From contig NC_010125.1 in the NCBI RefSeq assembly GCF_000067045.1, positions 1,154,001 through 1,218,000 of the forward strand: a stretch of 64,000 bases of DNA, given 5' to 3'. This stretch comes from Gluconacetobacter diazotrophicus PA1 5 (GTDB lineage: Bacteria > Pseudomonadota > Alphaproteobacteria > Acetobacterales > Acetobacteraceae). Shown piece after piece: positions 62,533 to 64,000 of the stretch. The number at the start of each line of letters is the position of its first letter. The first letter of the stretch is position 1. The notes beneath the pieces were generated by a model that was given only the letters and a program-made list of their open reading frames with translations, ran no database searches and was not told where the DNA came from. The translations under genes and the position numbers were made by a program.

Positions 62533-62910
62533 TCAGTGACCGGTGAAGAAGGTCTTGGTGTCCTTGGCGGTATCCGACCCCCAATGTCCGACCTTCCGGC
62601 CCGTGTTCTGTCCCCATTTGCCGATCTTGCCGCTGGTCTTTTCGCTCCACTTCGCCGTGTTGTGAGCGGCGTCGACGGACCCGTCGCGTACCGTGTTCCA
62701 GCTTTTCCTGCCCGCCTTTTCGCTCCACTGAGCCGTGTCGTGGGCGGCGTTGACCGTTCCGTTCTTCACGGTATGCCAGCTTTTTTCGGCAGTCTGGCAG
62801 GCGCCCGAGATGCATGAATTCGTGTCGTTCGCGATAGCTTGAGACATCGGCCCCAGCAGCATTCCCGCAATCGCCAGAATGCCAGCCTTACCGAAAAATC
62901 CGTTTCTCAT
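62533..62910 (-). CDS. Small exported protein with tandem 26-residue repeats
   Basis: 125 residues from the ATG at 62910 with GGAG upstream. A signal peptide (about 1-27) precedes two direct repeats, residues 43-68 (KSWHTVKNGTVNAAHDTAQW...) and 69-94 (KSWNTVRDGSVDAAHNTAKW...), and a third degraded one (about 95-120, GKIGKWGQNTGRKVGHWGSDTA). The DNA also repeats (62707-62784 and 62629-62706). Two cysteines precede the repeats. The function is not known; the pattern is basic and Trp/Lys/Thr-rich, perhaps for envelope or surface binding. Confidence 0.6.
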   Translation of the reverse strand: MRNGFFGKAGILAIAGMLLGPMSQAIANDTNSCISGACQTAEKSWHTVKNGTVNAAHDTAQWSEKAGRKSWNTVRDGSVDAAHNTAKWSEKTSGKIGKWGQNTGRKVGHWGSDTAKDTKTFFTGH

Positions 62911-63270
62911 GCTGATAGCTCCTTGTTCTTCCTCACCTTCACGCCTGCTCCCCCAACCATTCTTCGCAATGAACTCCACCCCGGCGAATTCCAGGGCGGT
63001 GCGGATGGCGTGGATGGTAACGGGGATAGGGACAGCGGCCCGGCGTCTGGGATGACGCTTCAAGCTGACGCTGCGACCAGTTCAGCAAGGCGCCGCGGCG
63101 CAGCATTGTGCAGGCGTGACGTCCACAAAAGGGCAACCTTACATCAAGGATAAGGATCGCCCGTAAGGACGAGATGACACCATAGATGCGATGTGATGGT
63201 GCCGCAACATGACGGGGCGCGCACGATGATGATGTGCGGATGTTCGGCTGGAAGAAAACCCGGGGCTCCA
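62911..63270. other. Intergenic region between repeat protein and tRNA-Lys
   Basis: 360 bases with no gene I can support. Reading frames on both strands here have poor composition and no ribosome binding sites. It should hold the promoter of the small exported protein and the end of the tRNA transcript. Nothing else stands out. Confidence 0.4.
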
Positions 63271-63346
<76 letters not shown>

Positions 63347-63372
63347 ATGGAGTGGCCCTCTCGGGTGACGCG

Positions 63373-63401
63373 CTTCTAACAGCGCATCGGGAACAGGGCA
63401 A
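63373..63401 (-). promoter_or_regulatory. Possible promoter of tRNA-Lys
   Basis: On the minus strand TTGCCC (63401-63396) and TAGAAG (63378-63373), 17-base spacer, 26 bases before the tRNA 5' end. The -10 is a weak match. Confidence 0.4.
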
Positions 63402-63476
63402 GCGGTTTATCGAAAAAAATTCCCTGTATTGTCATATCGGTCGGTCGGCATGGTTCCGAAGGACCATGCCTCGACC

Positions 63477-64000
63477 TCACCCGTTCAGCCGCGCCAGGAC
63501 CGTATCGAACTGATCCAGCGAATGGTACAGGATACGGATCGACCCGCCCCGCCCGTCAAAGGCGATCTGCACCTTCAGCCCCAATCGCGCGGACAGGTCG
63601 CGTTCCAGGACCTGGATTTCCGGGTCCTTGCGTTCGGCGGCCTTGGCGGGGGCCTGCTGCTGCTGGCGGGTGGCCTTCTGGATCAGGGCCTCGGTCTGGC
63701 GGACGTTCAGCCCCTGCTCCAGCACGATTTTCAGGGCCGCGACCGGGTCGGGATGGCCCAGCAGCGCGCGGGCATGGCCCGCCGTCAGCTTGCCGTCGCG
63801 CAGTGCCGCGCGCACCGGCGGCGGCAGGTTCAGCAGCCGGACCATATTCGCGACGTGCGAGCGCGACTTGCCCAGCGCGCCGGCCAGTTCTTCCTGCGTC
63901 AGGCTGTAATCCTGCAGCAGGCGCTGCAGGCCCTCGGCTTCCTCGATCGCGTTCAGGTCGGCGCGTTGCAGGTTTTCGACCAGGGCCGCGGCCATGGCGT
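63477..64000 (-). CDS. parB: ParB chromosome-partitioning protein (partial, 3' part)
   Basis: The C-terminal part of ParB; the N-terminal part lies beyond position 64000. The region AAALVENLQRADLNAIEEAEGLQRLL begins the central DNA-binding domain, and the HTH TQEELAGALGKSRSHVANMVRLLNLP follows, with LTAGHARALLG. The C-terminal dimer domain (about the last 60 residues, EIQVLERDLSARLGLKVQIAF...) is complete. ParB binds parS near the origin and loads SMC. An upstream parA is expected just outside the window. Confidence 0.95.
   Translation of the reverse strand, partial: AMAAALVENLQRADLNAIEEAEGLQRLLQDYSLTQEELAGALGKSRSHVANMVRLLNLPPPVRAALRDGKLTAGHARALLGHPDPVAALKIVLEQGLNVRQTEALIQKATRQQQQAPAKAAERKDPEIQVLERDLSARLGLKVQIAFDGRGGSIRILYHSLDQFDTVLARLNG

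Noticed and set aside
62261-62539. A 92-codon frame in the plus strand before the repeat protein
   Set aside because: Arg-rich with no domain, and an equally long frame exists on the other strand, so both look like GC-rich chance frames.

Overview
The window looks like the chromosome of a high-GC alphaproteobacterium of the acetic acid bacteria, most likely Gluconacetobacter or a close relative. The evidence is the high GC content, the split b/b' F0 genes, the short alphaproteobacterial HprK, a regulatory PTS without a sugar permease, UPF0262, and hemE and maf facing away from one intergenic region. Genus is inferred from gene content; no database was searched.

Layout. 0-20 kb carries mixed single genes: a thioesterase, an acyltransferase, a GH16 hydrolase, tRNA-Arg, an MFS permease, and a TonB-dependent receptor divergent from an S1-type nuclease that is followed by a phosphoesterase and a lipid kinase. 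Then come a DMT transporter, an AraC regulator, an EAL c-di-GMP protein, purU, an AT-rich palindrome-rich stretch leading to a tiny membrane protein, an NMT1-type binding protein and two glycosyltransferases. 20.6-23.2 kb is the F0 part of ATP synthase (atpI-B-E-F'-F, minus strand). 24.2-32.5 kb is a compact minus-strand run read as hprK, rapZ, EIIA-Man, HPr, EI, pabB, pabC, purH. 32.6-36.5 kb holds RidA and an ABC exporter with its own two-component system. 37.1-43.4 kb is a sugar or sugar-acid catabolic locus that includes a frameshifted MFS transporter.

43.5-52.1 kb has small envelope proteins, tRNA-Ala(CGC), a sulfotransferase beside an AT-rich island, YcaQ, a SRAP protease, an epimerase, and hemE-HAD-hemJ. 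The 455-bp gap between hemE and maf (52.1-52.55 kb) is the best candidate for the chromosomal origin of replication, oriC. hemE flanks the origin in Caulobacter and Rickettsia, parB begins at the right edge here, and the gap carries a dense cluster of GTAC palindromes. 53-64 kb has tRNA-Ala(GGC), the tesA/ybbA/ybbP set, a DoxX protein, an intact IS481-family element with a 6-bp target duplication, a second TonB-dependent receptor, a small secreted protein with internal repeats, tRNA-Lys and the 3' part of parB.

A dispersed palindromic element (four clear copies and one degenerate copy) lies between genes at about 18.2, 25.9, 36.5, 43.5 and 48.9 kb. No CRISPR array, rRNA or prophage was seen.
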